Source: Chitinophagaceae bacterium (GTDB lineage: Bacteria > Bacteroidota > Bacteroidia > Chitinophagales > Chitinophagaceae). From it: DNA of 64,000 nucleotides. Under the pieces are notes generated by a model that did no database searches, was not told where the DNA came from, and worked only from the letters and a program-made list of their open reading frames with translations. Both the position numbers and the translations under genes were made by a program. Below are positions 30,034-40,231 of the stretch, one piece after another. The DNA is taken from NCBI GenBank assembly GCA_016703625.1, contig JADJBP010000002.1:763127-827126 (forward strand), in the 5' to 3' direction. Each line of letters opens with the position of its first letter. The first letter of the stretch is position 1.

Positions 30034-31038
30034 ATGGAAAAATCAAACTTTGTAGACCAGATCAAGATATTTTGCCGCAGCGGGCATGGTGGTGCAGGCA
30101 GTAAGCATTTTATGCGTAATAAATTAACTGCTATGGGCGGCCCCGATGGCGGTGATGGCGGACGCGGTGCTCACATTATACTAAAAGGGAATACACAACT
30201 GTGGACATTACTCCATCTCCGGTATTTTAAAAATGTACTGGCCGAAGATGGCGAGAACGGCAGTAAGAATAATTCGAGCGGGAAAACCGGAAAAGATATC
30301 ATCATTGAAGTGCCGCTGGGTACCATTGCCCGTAATGAAGAAACCGGTGAAAAAGAAGCGGAGATACTGGAAGACGGGCAGGAAGTCATACTGGTAAAAG
30401 GCGGCCGTGGCGGTTTGGGTAACAGCAATTTTAAAACGGCTACCAACCAGGCACCCGAATATGCACAACCCGGCGAACCCGGTACTGAAGGAATCAAGGT
30501 ATTAGAACTGAAAGTACTGGCCGATGTAGGTTTGGTTGGATTTCCCAATGCCGGCAAATCAACTTTATTAAGCAGTATTACAGCGGCTAAACCAAAAATC
30601 GCAGACTATGCGTTTACCACGCTGGTACCACAGCTGGGAATGGTTGAATACCGCGATGCCAAGAGCTTCTGCATTGCCGATCTGCCAGGTATCATCGAAG
30701 GCGCAGCCGAAGGAAAGGGCCTCGGTCACCGGTTTTTACGCCATATTGAACGCAACTCTATTTTGCTTTTTTTGATCCCCGCCGACAGTAAAGACCATAA
30801 AAAGGAGTTTGAGATCCTGCACAATGAACTGGAACAGTACAATCCTGAAATGCTGCAGAAAGATTTTGTGATCGCCATCAGCAAAAGCGACATGCTGGAT
30901 GATGAATTAAGAACAGCCATACAAAAAGAACTGCCAAAAAATATTCCGCATATATTTATTTCCTCGGTAACCGGGCAGGGACTGCCAGAATTGAAAGACT
31001 TACTCTGGAACACTTTAAACAATACCGTTAAAGCGTAA
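30034..31038 (+). CDS. obg: GTPase Obg
   Basis: Ribosome-associated GTPase needed for large-subunit assembly and growth control. The glycine-rich OBG domain (CRSGHGGAGSKHFMRNK, GGPDGGDGGRGAHIILKG, GGRGGLGNSNFKTATNQAPE) is followed by the G domain, with G1 in VGFPNAGKSTLLS, G2 in YAFTTLVP, G3 in ADLPGIIEGAAEGKGLG and G4 in AISKSDML. The 334-residue length without a C-terminal extension is usual for Bacteroidota. Intact frame. Confidence 0.97.
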   Translation: MEKSNFVDQIKIFCRSGHGGAGSKHFMRNKLTAMGGPDGGDGGRGAHIILKGNTQLWTLLHLRYFKNVLAEDGENGSKNNSSGKTGKDIIIEVPLGTIARNEETGEKEAEILEDGQEVILVKGGRGGLGNSNFKTATNQAPEYAQPGEPGTEGIKVLELKVLADVGLVGFPNAGKSTLLSSITAAKPKIADYAFTTLVPQLGMVEYRDAKSFCIADLPGIIEGAAEGKGLGHRFLRHIERNSILLFLIPADSKDHKKEFEILHNELEQYNPEMLQKDFVIAISKSDMLDDELRTAIQKELPKNIPHIFISSVTGQGLPELKDLLWNTLNNTVKA

Positions 31039-31044
31039 ACATTA

Positions 31045-31972
31045 TTGTCTGCCATTTTTAAATACCTGCAGGAATTCTGGCAAAAGAATGTAAGCTTTCC
31101 TATTTCGCGGTTATTTTATTTTTATCGGCCCTGGGCATTTACATAAATTACCGGTATGGACTGGATGCGCAGATCACAGCTCCGGTAATACCCAATGGCA
31201 GATTTTCAGTAGCCGCTACCTGCTTTATTTCATCCCTTTTGCCGGGGCTTTTTTATTACAGTTGTTTTTTTATTCCAATTGCAATTACATCAAAAATCCC
31301 TGGTTCTGGGTCATCCTGGTACTGGCCCCTGCATTTTTTTCATTCCGTGTACAATTTCAATGGCATCATTCATTTATAAATAATTGGCAGGATGGTGATC
31401 TGCAAATTTTCATACTACGTTGTGCAGACCTGGTGATACGGGTTTTTGTTTTACTGGTCCCGGTTTATATTACCTGGTATGTAAAAGATAAAAAAAACCA
31501 GCCCTTTTATGGCGCTGCCCCGTTAAAGGATGTAAAACCCTATTTCCTTTTACTGCTGATGATGATCCCGCTGATATTGCTCGCCGTTACCCAAAATGAT
31601 TTTTTACGCATGTACCCCAGGGCAAAATTCCTGGAAACGCTGGACCTGTCTTCAAAAAACGGTTATTATTTTCTGTTTGAGCTTTGTTATGGTTTCGATT
31701 TTGTAAGTATCGAATTTTTCTTCCGTGGTTTTTTAATTTTATCGTTAATTAAAATATGCGGGGCTCATTGTATCATACCGGCAGCCTGTTTCTATTGTGC
31801 CATTCACCTGGGTAAACCGGCCGGTGAAGCCATCAGCAGCTTTTGGGGCGGATTGCTTTTAGGCATCATCAGCTATAATACAAAAAGCATTTGGGGAGGT
31901 TTAATCGTACATTTGTGTATAGCCTGGTTCATGGAGGCCGGGAGTGCGCTTAGTTTGCTGTTTAAAAAATAA
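31045..31972 (+). CDS. CPBP-family (CAAX protease-like) membrane protein, frameshifted N-terminus
   Basis: The clear part (31262-31972) has about six membrane segments. It carries the CPBP motifs SIEFFFRGFLILSL (E..R), FYCAIHLGKP (H) and IWGGLIVHLCIAW (H). These residues bind metal in glutamic-type membrane proteases. Upstream, SAIFKYLQEFWQKNVSFPIS, then ALGIYINYRYGLDAQITAP and QWQIFSSRYLLYFIPFAG can be read in successive frames, showing that the gene begins right after obg. At least two indels break it. The start at TTG 31045 is a guess. The first motif has one glutamate where EExxxR is common. Confidence 0.7.
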
Positions 31973-32159
31973 ACCGGTTATCCATATTAGAAAGCCTTAA
32001 AGTACAGGTAGACAGTAATGAATTTTAACCCCGTTTAAATCCTTTCCCGTTAAAAGCTGCATAAAAAATTAAAAAGGGATCCGTATATAAACAATACCGG
32101 CACCGTGGTTTTACTATTGTATATCTAAAAAATCATATTTAATTTTAGAGATCGATAAA

Positions 32160-32693
32160 ATGAAAAAACTTTTCGAAATATCGTTACTGTTTTTTTTATC
32201 TGTTTCCCTGTGCTCCTGTCCATACAGCTCAGCTTATAATCTTGACGAAACACCCACCATGTATGTAGAAGATGCATTGATAGGTAACTGGATTACCTTT
32301 ATTAAAAAACCAAACAGCAGCCGGGAAGAACCTGTTTATCTTAACTTAACCAAAAAAACCGATACCGAATATCATATTTCTTTTACCGGGAACCTGGACC
32401 AACTCCTCCCCTTTTACAGGATCAGTTCCGACACCCTGTCCGGCGTTGCCTTTATGAGTATAGTTGGCGGAAACCAGTTTTTTAAATATCCGGATCAATT
32501 CCCGTATTTATATTGCCCAGTTAATACTTAAAAATGAAAAACTTTCGCTGCTGCCCTGGCCGAACATTTTACTGCAAAAATGATCTTTAACAGTGACGCC
32601 CTGCGTAATTCGGTAGACTTTCATTACAAAACCCGAGTACACCCGGTTATTGATGATGATTTTTGTTTACGCAATATGGTAAAATTAAACTGA
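32160..32693 (+). CDS. Small lipoprotein, frameshifted
   Basis: MKKLFEISLLFFLSVSLCSC is a lipoprotein signal. The plain frame stops at 32531; shifting near 32510 and again near 32562 gives YIAQLILKNEKLSLLPLAEH and KMIFNSDALRNSVDFHYKTR, ending at 32693. The full product would be about 178 residues with a beta-rich body (YLNLTKKTDTEYHISFTGN). No family recognised. It stands alone between the CPBP and fabH genes. Confidence 0.6.
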
Positions 32694-32797
32694 CATTTTA
32701 TTTTTCTGTAATTCCTTCATATCCGTTTTAGTTGCCATTGAAACAGTTGCAAATCACCTGTTATTTAGTAAATTGCCTGTTCTAAATAAACGATTGC

Positions 32798-33850
32798 ATG
32801 CAACGAAGCAAAATTGCGGGTATAGGTTACTATGTTCCCAAAAATATATTTACCAATGAAGACCTGAAAAAATACATGGACACTTCTGATGAGTGGATAC
32901 AGGAACGTACCGGTATTAAAGAGCGCAGGTATGCAGACCGTTCCGGTGAAACAACCACAACCATGGGTGTTGAAGCTGCTAAAATAGCGATCGAAAGGGC
33001 CGGGATAACACCACAGGATATTGACTTCATTGTATTTGCAACCCTCAGCCCGGATTATTTTTTCCCCGGCTGCGGCGTATTGCTGCAACGGGCTTTGCAA
33101 ATGAAAGAGATCGGCGCCCTGGATGTACGCAACCAATGCAGCGGCTTTGTTTATGCATTATCTGTTGCCGACCAGTTTATAAAAACCGGCATGTACAAAA
33201 ATATTTTAGTGGTTGGCAGCGAAAAACATTCATTTGGACTTGACTTCAGCACAAGGGGAAGAAATGTAAGTGTGATCTTTGGTGATGGAGCCGGTGCCGT
33301 GGTATTACAACCCACTGATCTTTCAACAGGACAGGGAATATTAAGCACCCATTTACACAGTGATGGTTCAAGTGCAGAGATACTGGCCATGTACAACCCC
33401 GGAACACACGCCAATCACTGGTTGCCGCAACCGGTCGCAAATTTTGATGATGCAGAGATCGGTGAAATGTTCATGAGCCATGCCATGATCGATGAAGCAC
33501 AGAATTTTCCGAATATGGACGGTCCCGCCGTTTTTAAAAAAGCGATTGTTAAAATGCCCGAAGTTGTTGAAGAAGCCTTGGCCGCAAATGGATTAACCAC
33601 TGCCGATATCAATATGCTGATACCGCACCAGGCTAATTTACGCATAGCACAGTTTGTGCAGCATAAATTAAAATTAAGAGACGACCAGGTGCATAATAAT
33701 ATTCAAAAATATGGGAACACAACGGCTGCATCGGTGCCCATTGCTCTATGCGAAGCCTGGGAAGCCGGAAAGATCAAAAAAGGTGACCTGGTTTGCCTGG
33801 CCGCATTTGGCAGTGGTTTCACCTGGGCAGGAGCTTTGATCCGCTGGTAA
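32798..33850 (+). CDS. fabH: 3-oxoacyl-[acyl-carrier-protein] synthase III (FabH-type)
   Basis: Condensing enzyme that starts fatty acid synthesis from acetyl-CoA and malonyl-ACP. The catalytic triad is visible: cysteine in DVRNQCSGFVYAL, histidine in MLIPHQANLRIAQ and asparagine in QKYGNTTAASVPIA. GDGAGAVVLQP and the ending AAFGSGFTWAGALIRW are standard. At 350 residues it is slightly long because of an insertion with MFMSHAMIDEAQNFPNMDG before the histidine, seen in a subgroup of FabH-like proteins. That subgroup can prefer longer acyl starters, so the exact substrate is open. Frame intact. Confidence 0.9.
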   Translation: MQRSKIAGIGYYVPKNIFTNEDLKKYMDTSDEWIQERTGIKERRYADRSGETTTTMGVEAAKIAIERAGITPQDIDFIVFATLSPDYFFPGCGVLLQRALQMKEIGALDVRNQCSGFVYALSVADQFIKTGMYKNILVVGSEKHSFGLDFSTRGRNVSVIFGDGAGAVVLQPTDLSTGQGILSTHLHSDGSSAEILAMYNPGTHANHWLPQPVANFDDAEIGEMFMSHAMIDEAQNFPNMDGPAVFKKAIVKMPEVVEEALAANGLTTADINMLIPHQANLRIAQFVQHKLKLRDDQVHNNIQKYGNTTAASVPIALCEAWEAGKIKKGDLVCLAAFGSGFTWAGALIRW

Positions 33851-33951
33851 AAAATACTATGTAACAGATTTTCCATGCTGCATTGTTTTTAACAGCCGTT
33901 AATTTTTATATCGCCCTGAATGTGTTAATTTCATTATCTAAAAACTTTTTT

Positions 33952-34391
33952 ATGAAACAAAAACTTTTTTTGTTGATGTGCGTGGCCTTTTTAAGTACCG
34001 GTTCATTTGCACAGGTTACTGTTGATGTACTTATCAATGGCAGCAAAGCCGGGCAAATTAACCTGGAAGCCAACATAAATACAGGAGGCATAACCTATGA
34101 TAAAAATACCTATAACATTATTGACCGTTTATCGATAGAAATACACGGTAAATCTGTTGATGGCGGGTATTCACGGAAAGTCCAGGTAATGGGAGATGAT
34201 ATCATCCCCATGTTCACCGCAACGGAAACCCAGGGTGCTGCAGGCCGGTTTGATATAACCGATAAAAAGATCATTAATCGCCTGAAACAGGGCAAGCCGG
34301 TCACTTTTTTTGTTGAAAAACACCGGTCAGTTCAGCAGGTACAGAGCTCATATCCAGGGTATATTTAGGTACGCTTACCAGGGAAAAATAA
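33952..34391 (+). CDS. Small secreted protein, frameshifted at C-terminus
   Basis: I start at ATG 33952, which gives a signal peptide (MKQKLFLLMCVAFLSTGSFA). The mature part has VDVLINGSKAGQINLE and KPVTFFVEKHRS. The plain frame ends QSSYPGYI, but a shift near 34335 gives ELISRVYLGTLTREK and a stop at 34391, four bases before the next gene. That ending matches my recollection of a small Bacteroidota secreted family. Function unknown. Probably co-transcribed with the lipid kinase gene. Confidence 0.65.
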
Positions 34392-34394
34392 TGC

Positions 34395-35294
34395 ATGAAC
34401 AGGAAATTTATCTATTTCATAAACCCCATTTCAGGAACCGGGAACAAATCGCAGTTGCCCGGGATCATTAAAAATAAAACGGCCGGGCAGCATATCCCGT
34501 TTGAAATACTGCCTACCAATGCTGCCGGCGATTATACGTGGCTGAAAGAAAAGATCATAACAGAAAGCATAACTGATATCATCATTTGCGGAGGCGATGG
34601 TACCGTAAACCAGGTTGCAAACGGGGTAAGGGATACTGCAGTTCGAATAGGCATAATTCCCATGGGAAGCGGCAATGGCCTTGCTTTTGCCGCAAAGATC
34701 CCCAAACAGATCAACAAAGCGCTGGAGATCATTTTTGCAGGCAATGCCACGGATGTTGACAGTTTTTATATCAATAAAAAATTCAGTTGTATGCTCAGCG
34801 GCCTGGGCTTTGATGCACAGGTGGCACATGATTTTGCCAAACACCCAAAACGCGGGCTGGCCACGTATATTAAACTATCCGTTAAAAATTTCTTTGCTGC
34901 CGGTACATATCCGTTTGAACTGATCCTCGATGGACGATCAATACACACTGAAGCTTTTTTTATCAGCATTGCCAACAGCAACCAGTTTGGAAATAATTTT
35001 ACCATTGCCCCGCGGGCCAGTTTGCACGATGGCCTCATCGACATTGTTGTGGTAAACAAGATGAGCAGGCTGCGGATGATCGGGGCTGTTTTAAAACAGG
35101 TGAGCAATGGACAGGTACGCCTGTACGAAGACAAAAAATATCACCACAATGATATACATTACTTTCAAACCAAAAAGATCACGATCAAAAACCCGGGTCT
35201 TGCCCCATTGCATATAGATGGCGACCCGGTTGAGACCGCTGCTGTATTTGAGATCGAGATCATAGAAAAGGCGTTTAGATTACTGATGCCCTGA
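34395..35294 (+). CDS. Diacylglycerol/sphingosine kinase-family lipid kinase
   Basis: DAGK catalytic domain of the YegS/BmrU type. Motifs are FIYFINPISGTGNKSQL, the nucleotide-binding IIICGGDGTVNQVANGV, and GIIPMGSGNGLAFAAKIP. The C-terminal part has IANSNQFGNNFTIAPRASLH and DGLIDIVVVNK, then HIDGDP, as in the family. It phosphorylates a lipid hydroxyl at the inner membrane; the lipid is unknown. 299 residues, frame intact, convergent with the patatin gene two bases away. Confidence 0.92.
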   Translation: MNRKFIYFINPISGTGNKSQLPGIIKNKTAGQHIPFEILPTNAAGDYTWLKEKIITESITDIIICGGDGTVNQVANGVRDTAVRIGIIPMGSGNGLAFAAKIPKQINKALEIIFAGNATDVDSFYINKKFSCMLSGLGFDAQVAHDFAKHPKRGLATYIKLSVKNFFAAGTYPFELILDGRSIHTEAFFISIANSNQFGNNFTIAPRASLHDGLIDIVVVNKMSRLRMIGAVLKQVSNGQVRLYEDKKYHHNDIHYFQTKKITIKNPGLAPLHIDGDPVETAAVFEIEIIEKAFRLLMP

Positions 35295-35296
35295 GA

Positions 35297-37513
35297 TCAC
35301 TGCAACAATGCTTTTATCTTTCTTAAAGATGCCTGGTTATATTCATTATTAAACGATTCTTTTACATCCCTTTTTTCCCTCGCTGTTAAATGAAAATTTA
35401 GTGCTGCTCTTTTTTGATCGGCTTTGGGAATATACATAAATGAGATCCGTTGTAAAGCAGTACCAAGATCCGACTGCAGGTAACTGTACTGGTCGGTTTC
35501 GGAGTAATCCTGTAATTTATACCAGTTGTGCTGCAACATGGTGCCGGGCTTTACAAGTAAGTCGGTAACAGAGCCGGTTCCCAGGGGCTCCTGCCAGTTA
35601 TCCATCATCCGGTCACGCATTTGCAGTATAATTATTCCACCGGTATTTTCTTTCAGCCAGTCTTTAAAATTTTCTATGAAACGCAATGTTGTTTCCTGCC
35701 CGAAATTATCCCGGAGGCCTGCATCCATAACATCAATAACCGGGTTACTGGGCAACCAAACATTGGGTAAAATATAAGGGAAAGTAGCATTCATACGCAG
35801 GGCGCTCAGCAAACGTATATTAAAAGGATCCTGCTTTGCAAACATGGCAGTAAAATCAACCGCATCGGGGCTGGCATGTTGATCAGCAGCAGCAATTAAT
35901 GGTTTCATCATAAAACTGACGGGCTGTGAAGTGATCATCATCCTTCTGCCGTCGCGGGTGATGGTAGAGTTAAAGATCATAAGCGGGATAGCTGCGCTTT
36001 TTTCTGCTTCTATATAATCCTTCAATTGATGACTGAGCAGGTAGCCACTGTTGCTGTTGAGTTTCTGTTCAAATGCATAACCCCTGTCCTTTACATAGGT
36101 ATGATCACCGATTGAGAATTTTTGAGCAGGCGCAAATACATCCCGTGATACCAGCGAAGAAAAAAGCGGGTTCAACAGATCAGTGGCCATGTTATCGGAG
36201 AATGTTTTGCTGTACATGTTAAAAGAACTGTCTTTTTGCTTTTGCCGGTACAGCTCACGATAATAAGTAGCCGCCAACATGCCGCCACTGGCACCGCTTA
36301 TCAGCATGGTGTGCTGCATCAGTCTTCCGTTCAAAGCACTGTCTAACTGCTGCAGGGTATTCATAACAAACGTGCCGCTGCGCAATCCGCCGCCGCTTAC
36401 ATTTATAAATACCATCACCGGTTTTTCCCCGGTTTGCTTTTTTTTCCAGTTCTCCAGTACCTGCAGCATATTGGCTTTATCGGCAGCAATTTTTTCCGGC
36501 GTACAAAGTTTTTGCAATGCCCATTTATTGTAATCGGGCCTGGTGGACCTGTCGATATAGTTTATCCCGTATGCTTTATTCCGGCTGTCTATAATTTCAT
36601 TTTTATACAGAACATCAATCACTAAAATAAATATAATAAAAGCAGGCAAACTCCAGCTTTGCAAAAAATACGAGAGTGCCCCGATAACAGCTGTCATGAC
36701 CGCAAAAAATATCAGGATACTGGCTGCTGCCGGAACCTGGAAAACCGGGCTGTCCATAAAGAATCCTACTGCCATTAAAAATATAAAAGCCAGGGCAATG
36801 CTGATGATACCCGAAAAATGGTGCCGTTTAAAAACCGTATCCAGGAAACCTTCATTATAATGCGATACATTCCTGATCTTCCGGAACCGGAATCCCCTGC
36901 CCAGGTAATGTCCAACTTTTAAACCGGGGTTTTCCCAAACATCCCGGTGAGTGACCGGGTCATAATTATATTGCTGGTCAGCATCTATAATGGTGGCAAT
37001 GGTTCTTTGAATTGTTTTTTCGGCCCCAAAAAAATAAGCAAATGAAAAGGCCAGTATCAGTATAAAACCTGCGAGTATACCCGCAATGATAACCAGTACT
37101 TCCCCAATACTCATCAGTTCTTTATGCCGGTCGAACTCATAGAGTTTAAAAAAATAAAATGCCAGGAAAAGCAGGGGCAGCAGTGCATTGTTGATACAGT
37201 ATTTTAAAAAGGGCTGCGAGGACGTTGCCAAAAAACGGAAACGTTTGCTGTGTAAAATAAAAGTAGTGATATTCCAGCCCATCACAAAAATACCCATGGC
37301 TATACCCACAATGGCTGCACTCAACGCATTTACATTGCCTAAATATTCAGGTGAAAAAAACAGTGCATCGGCTCCGTAATTTTCCATGAACCCGCTGTTG
37401 ATGGTACTGCCGATCACATACCAAAAGATCAACAACACCTGGAACTTCCTGAAATGAAGTATAAAAAGCTGAATGGGAAACGAATAATAAATATTGCTCA
37501 GTGTTTGCTTCAT
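35297..37513 (-). CDS. Patatin-like phospholipase with N-terminal membrane domain
   Basis: The N-terminal 330 residues hold several membrane helices (LLIFWYVIGSTINSGF, LLPLLFLAFYFFKLY, VLVIIAGILAGFILILAFSF). The C-terminal patatin domain has the oxyanion loop VSGGGLRSGTFV, the nucleophile serine in LISGASGGMLAATY and the catalytic aspartate in DVMDAGLRDNFG. It is predicted to cleave acyl chains of lipids on the cytoplasmic face. 738 residues, intact frame, larger than soluble patatins. It may act with the neighbouring lipid kinase, although the two are convergent. Confidence 0.88.
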   Translation of the reverse strand: MKQTLSNIYYSFPIQLFILHFRKFQVLLIFWYVIGSTINSGFMENYGADALFFSPEYLGNVNALSAAIVGIAMGIFVMGWNITTFILHSKRFRFLATSSQPFLKYCINNALLPLLFLAFYFFKLYEFDRHKELMSIGEVLVIIAGILAGFILILAFSFAYFFGAEKTIQRTIATIIDADQQYNYDPVTHRDVWENPGLKVGHYLGRGFRFRKIRNVSHYNEGFLDTVFKRHHFSGIISIALAFIFLMAVGFFMDSPVFQVPAAASILIFFAVMTAVIGALSYFLQSWSLPAFIIFILVIDVLYKNEIIDSRNKAYGINYIDRSTRPDYNKWALQKLCTPEKIAADKANMLQVLENWKKKQTGEKPVMVFINVSGGGLRSGTFVMNTLQQLDSALNGRLMQHTMLISGASGGMLAATYYRELYRQKQKDSSFNMYSKTFSDNMATDLLNPLFSSLVSRDVFAPAQKFSIGDHTYVKDRGYAFEQKLNSNSGYLLSHQLKDYIEAEKSAAIPLMIFNSTITRDGRRMMITSQPVSFMMKPLIAAADQHASPDAVDFTAMFAKQDPFNIRLLSALRMNATFPYILPNVWLPSNPVIDVMDAGLRDNFGQETTLRFIENFKDWLKENTGGIIILQMRDRMMDNWQEPLGTGSVTDLLVKPGTMLQHNWYKLQDYSETDQYSYLQSDLGTALQRISFMYIPKADQKRAALNFHLTAREKRDVKESFNNEYNQASLRKIKALLQ

Positions 37514-37598
37514 GTAGACGGTCGTTTTATAAAATTACAACTTAAACACGCAATAAGCAAAACCCTGCGATTCATCCGCCGGGGCGGATGACTTACCG

Positions 37599-38675
37599 TT
37601 ATGCAGCCAATGCTTTTTTCCGGATAATAAAAATCAATGAAACAAGTACCATCAGTAAAACCATGGCAATAAACTGGTGAGATACGCCCAGTATCACCAG
37701 CAGGTTTGATGAAGTTGCATTCATCACGGTGAGTATTCCCAATACCAGCTGAAGTAAAACGATCAACATTAATGAATGGCGGAGCCTGTTGAATAAAGTT
37801 TGGCTGCTGATCCGTGCAGACAATAACCACCAGCCGCTGATCAATACTACCAGTAGATAGGCCAGCCCGCGGTGAATAAAATGTATGGTGATTGGATTAT
37901 CCAAAAAATTCCGGGCAAATGGCGAAAGCGATGACATATCTGCAGGGATCATACTCCCATTAATGGATGGCCAGGTAGGTGCAGTTACTGCAGCCCGCAG
38001 CCCTGCCATAAATCCGCCGTAAACCAATTGAAAAACAAATACAGCTGTGATGAGTAATAAGAAATTTTTTAGTTTCGGGTGTATAACCAGCTGTTCTTTT
38101 TTTATTAAAAGACTTATAGCAAACCACAATGTGAAACTTAACAAACCAAGTGCTGCAATAAAATGTGTTGTGAGTTCCACATGGCCAACAAAATATTTTT
38201 CGGGGACCAGCCCGCTTTTTACCATGAACCAGCCGATATAACCCTGCAGCCCTCCCAGTAAAAACAGCACAACCATCGGCTTTATCATTCCTTTATCGAA
38301 TTTTTTTGCTGCTAAAAAATAAATGAAGCCAAATAAAAATACCAGCCCCATCAACCTTGCCCAGCTGCGGTGAAACCATTCCCAGAAAAAAATGAATTTA
38401 AATTCGGATAAGGAAAAATGCCGGTGTACATATTTGAACTGGTCGGTTACCTTGTACTTCTCAAACTCGGCCACCCAGGCTGCATCATTCAATGGCGGCA
38501 GGGTTCCGGTAATGGGTTTCCATTCGGTAATGGACAGGCCAGATTCTGTTAACCGCGTAATGCCACCGATCAAAACCTGTATAACGATCATGGCAACGCC
38601 AATTAAAAGCCAGCTTGCAACCTGGCGCCGGGAACGTTGTTGTTTTTCCGTAAATACCTGCGGGAAATAATCCAT
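37599..38675 (-). CDS. ctaA: Heme A synthase (CtaA/COX15)
   Basis: Oxidises the C8 methyl of heme O to make heme A for cytochrome oxidase. Eight membrane segments are visible. Key segments are IGGITRLTESGLSITEWKPI, the histidine-bearing EWFHRSWARLMGLVFLFGF, HVELTTHFIAALGLLSFTLW, HFIHRGLAYLLVVL and LGVSHQFIAMVLLMVLV, which supply the paired heme ligands. The glycine-rich FVFQLVYGGFMAGLRA is also typical. 358 residues, frame intact. Confidence 0.95.
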   Translation of the reverse strand: MDYFPQVFTEKQQRSRRQVASWLLIGVAMIVIQVLIGGITRLTESGLSITEWKPITGTLPPLNDAAWVAEFEKYKVTDQFKYVHRHFSLSEFKFIFFWEWFHRSWARLMGLVFLFGFIYFLAAKKFDKGMIKPMVVLFLLGGLQGYIGWFMVKSGLVPEKYFVGHVELTTHFIAALGLLSFTLWFAISLLIKKEQLVIHPKLKNFLLLITAVFVFQLVYGGFMAGLRAAVTAPTWPSINGSMIPADMSSLSPFARNFLDNPITIHFIHRGLAYLLVVLISGWWLLSARISSQTLFNRLRHSLMLIVLLQLVLGILTVMNATSSNLLVILGVSHQFIAMVLLMVLVSLIFIIRKKALAA

Positions 38676-38761
38676 ATGGCCGCAAATTTACTACAGCAGG
38701 AATTGCTTATGGCAAAATGAATTGGTTTTTTATGTTTTTAGCGGATATTTGTTCAACACAG

Positions 38762-39358
38762 ATGTTGGCAGCTTATTTACATGAACATTTAACAGAAGCC
38801 GGTTTGGATGAAGCGGGGCGTGGCTGCTATGCCGGGCCGGTATTTGCGGCAGCCGTGATCCTGCCAAAAGATTTTTATCACCCCTTACTGAACGACAGCA
38901 AGCAGCTGAATGAAAAACAAAGAGACCTGCTGAGGCCGGTCATCGAAAAAGAAAGTATTGCATTTTCCGTGGCTTCGGTGGATAACGAAACCATTGACAA
39001 AATAAATATTTTACAGGCAAGCTTTACAGCCATGCATCTTGCTGTACATAAATTGATCCAGGTACCGGAGATTTTACTGATCGACGGCAACCGTTTTAAA
39101 CCGTACCGCCAGATCCCGCATCAATGCATCATTAAGGGTGACGGAAAATATGCTTCGATTGCGGCAGCCAGTATTTTAGCCAAAACTTACCGGGATGCAT
39201 ACATGCAAAACATCCATGCTTCATTCCCGTATTATGGCTGGGATAAAAATAAAGGATATGGCACCGCTGCCCACCGGCAGGCCATTGAACAATACGGCCT
39301 TTGCATCCATCACCGCACCAGTTTTGATATTCACCCGGCACAAACAGTATTGATCTGA
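38762..39358 (+). CDS. rnhB: Ribonuclease HII
   Basis: Removes ribonucleotides and RNA primers from RNA-DNA hybrids. I start at ATG 38762 (MLAAYLHEHLTEAGLDEAGR), the usual Bacteroidota start; the upstream 15 residues are not conserved-looking. The catalytic acids are in GLDEAGRGCYAGPV, in LLIDGNRF, and in SILAKTYRDAYM. The C-terminal YGWDKNKGYGTAAHRQAIEQ and HHRTSF are typical. 198 residues, intact frame. Confidence 0.96.
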   Translation: MLAAYLHEHLTEAGLDEAGRGCYAGPVFAAAVILPKDFYHPLLNDSKQLNEKQRDLLRPVIEKESIAFSVASVDNETIDKINILQASFTAMHLAVHKLIQVPEILLIDGNRFKPYRQIPHQCIIKGDGKYASIAAASILAKTYRDAYMQNIHASFPYYGWDKNKGYGTAAHRQAIEQYGLCIHHRTSFDIHPAQTVLI

Positions 39359-39389
39359 AAGCCGGAGGTTTCTGCCGGTAGTTTTACAT

Positions 39390-40001
39390 TCAGTCTGTAA
39401 TAAATTCACCTTTGCCCTGCCTGGCAACCGTCCATTCATCAGTTGTACAATCTACCACTGTTGATGGCATCATGCTTCCGATCCCGCCATCAATTACAAA
39501 ATCAACCTTATCCCCGAATTTTTCATACATCACCTCAGGATCAGTATACTCCTCCACCATATCACCGGGCAGGGATGTACTCACGATCGGGTTACCCAGT
39601 GCGTCCAGGATATGCTGACAAATAATATTATCCGGTATCCTGATGCCTACTGTTGATTTTTTGCTTTGCAGGTTTTTGGGAACCTGTTTACTCGCAGGCA
39701 GTATAAATGTAAAAGGGCCCGGCAAATAACTTTTCAGCATACGGTAAAGCGGTGTATCTATCGGTTTTGTATAATCACTTAAATGGCTGAGATCGCGGCA
39801 TATAAAAGACAGTTGTGCCTTTTTGGGATCAATGTTCTTTAATTTACAAATGCGTTCGATGGCTTTGTACTGGTTGATATCGCAGCCCAACCCGTAAATG
39901 GTATCCGTGGGATAAATGATCACACCGCCGTCTTTCAGGCATTCGGCCACCTGCTTAATAAGCCGCGGCTGTGGATTTTCGGGATGTATTTGTATTAACA
40001 T
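39390..40001 (-). CDS. Sua5/YciO/YrdC-family protein
   Basis: The YrdC fold is shown by VIIYPTDTIYGLGCDINQYK, IERICKLKNIDPKKAQLSFI, YLPGPFTFILPASK and VGIRIPDNIICQHI. Sua5/YrdC proteins make threonylcarbamoyl-AMP for tRNA t6A. At 203 residues without the Sua5 C-terminal domain, and with KKAQLSFICRDLSHLSDY in place of the KR-KP region, it resembles the YciO subgroup, whose role is less clear. Frame intact. Convergent with rnhB. Confidence 0.88.
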   Translation of the reverse strand: MLIQIHPENPQPRLIKQVAECLKDGGVIIYPTDTIYGLGCDINQYKAIERICKLKNIDPKKAQLSFICRDLSHLSDYTKPIDTPLYRMLKSYLPGPFTFILPASKQVPKNLQSKKSTVGIRIPDNIICQHILDALGNPIVSTSLPGDMVEEYTDPEVMYEKFGDKVDFVIDGGIGSMMPSTVVDCTTDEWTVARQGKGEFITD

Positions 40002-40231
40002 AATGCTGTTGCAGCTCCCTTAAACTCCGTTTTTGGAGGAGGAAATGGAGACGGTTGTTTCGAAAATATTATTTATTCAAAAACCAGGTACCCTAACCTG
40101 GCCGGATACTAAAGTCAGATCATCCGGTAATTCATAAAATTACTCCTATTCATCTTACTTTAATCGATTACTTTTGCTTTTTGTATTAAAAACAAATTTA
40201 AAATCATCAGTCAAAAATCTAAAATTCATTT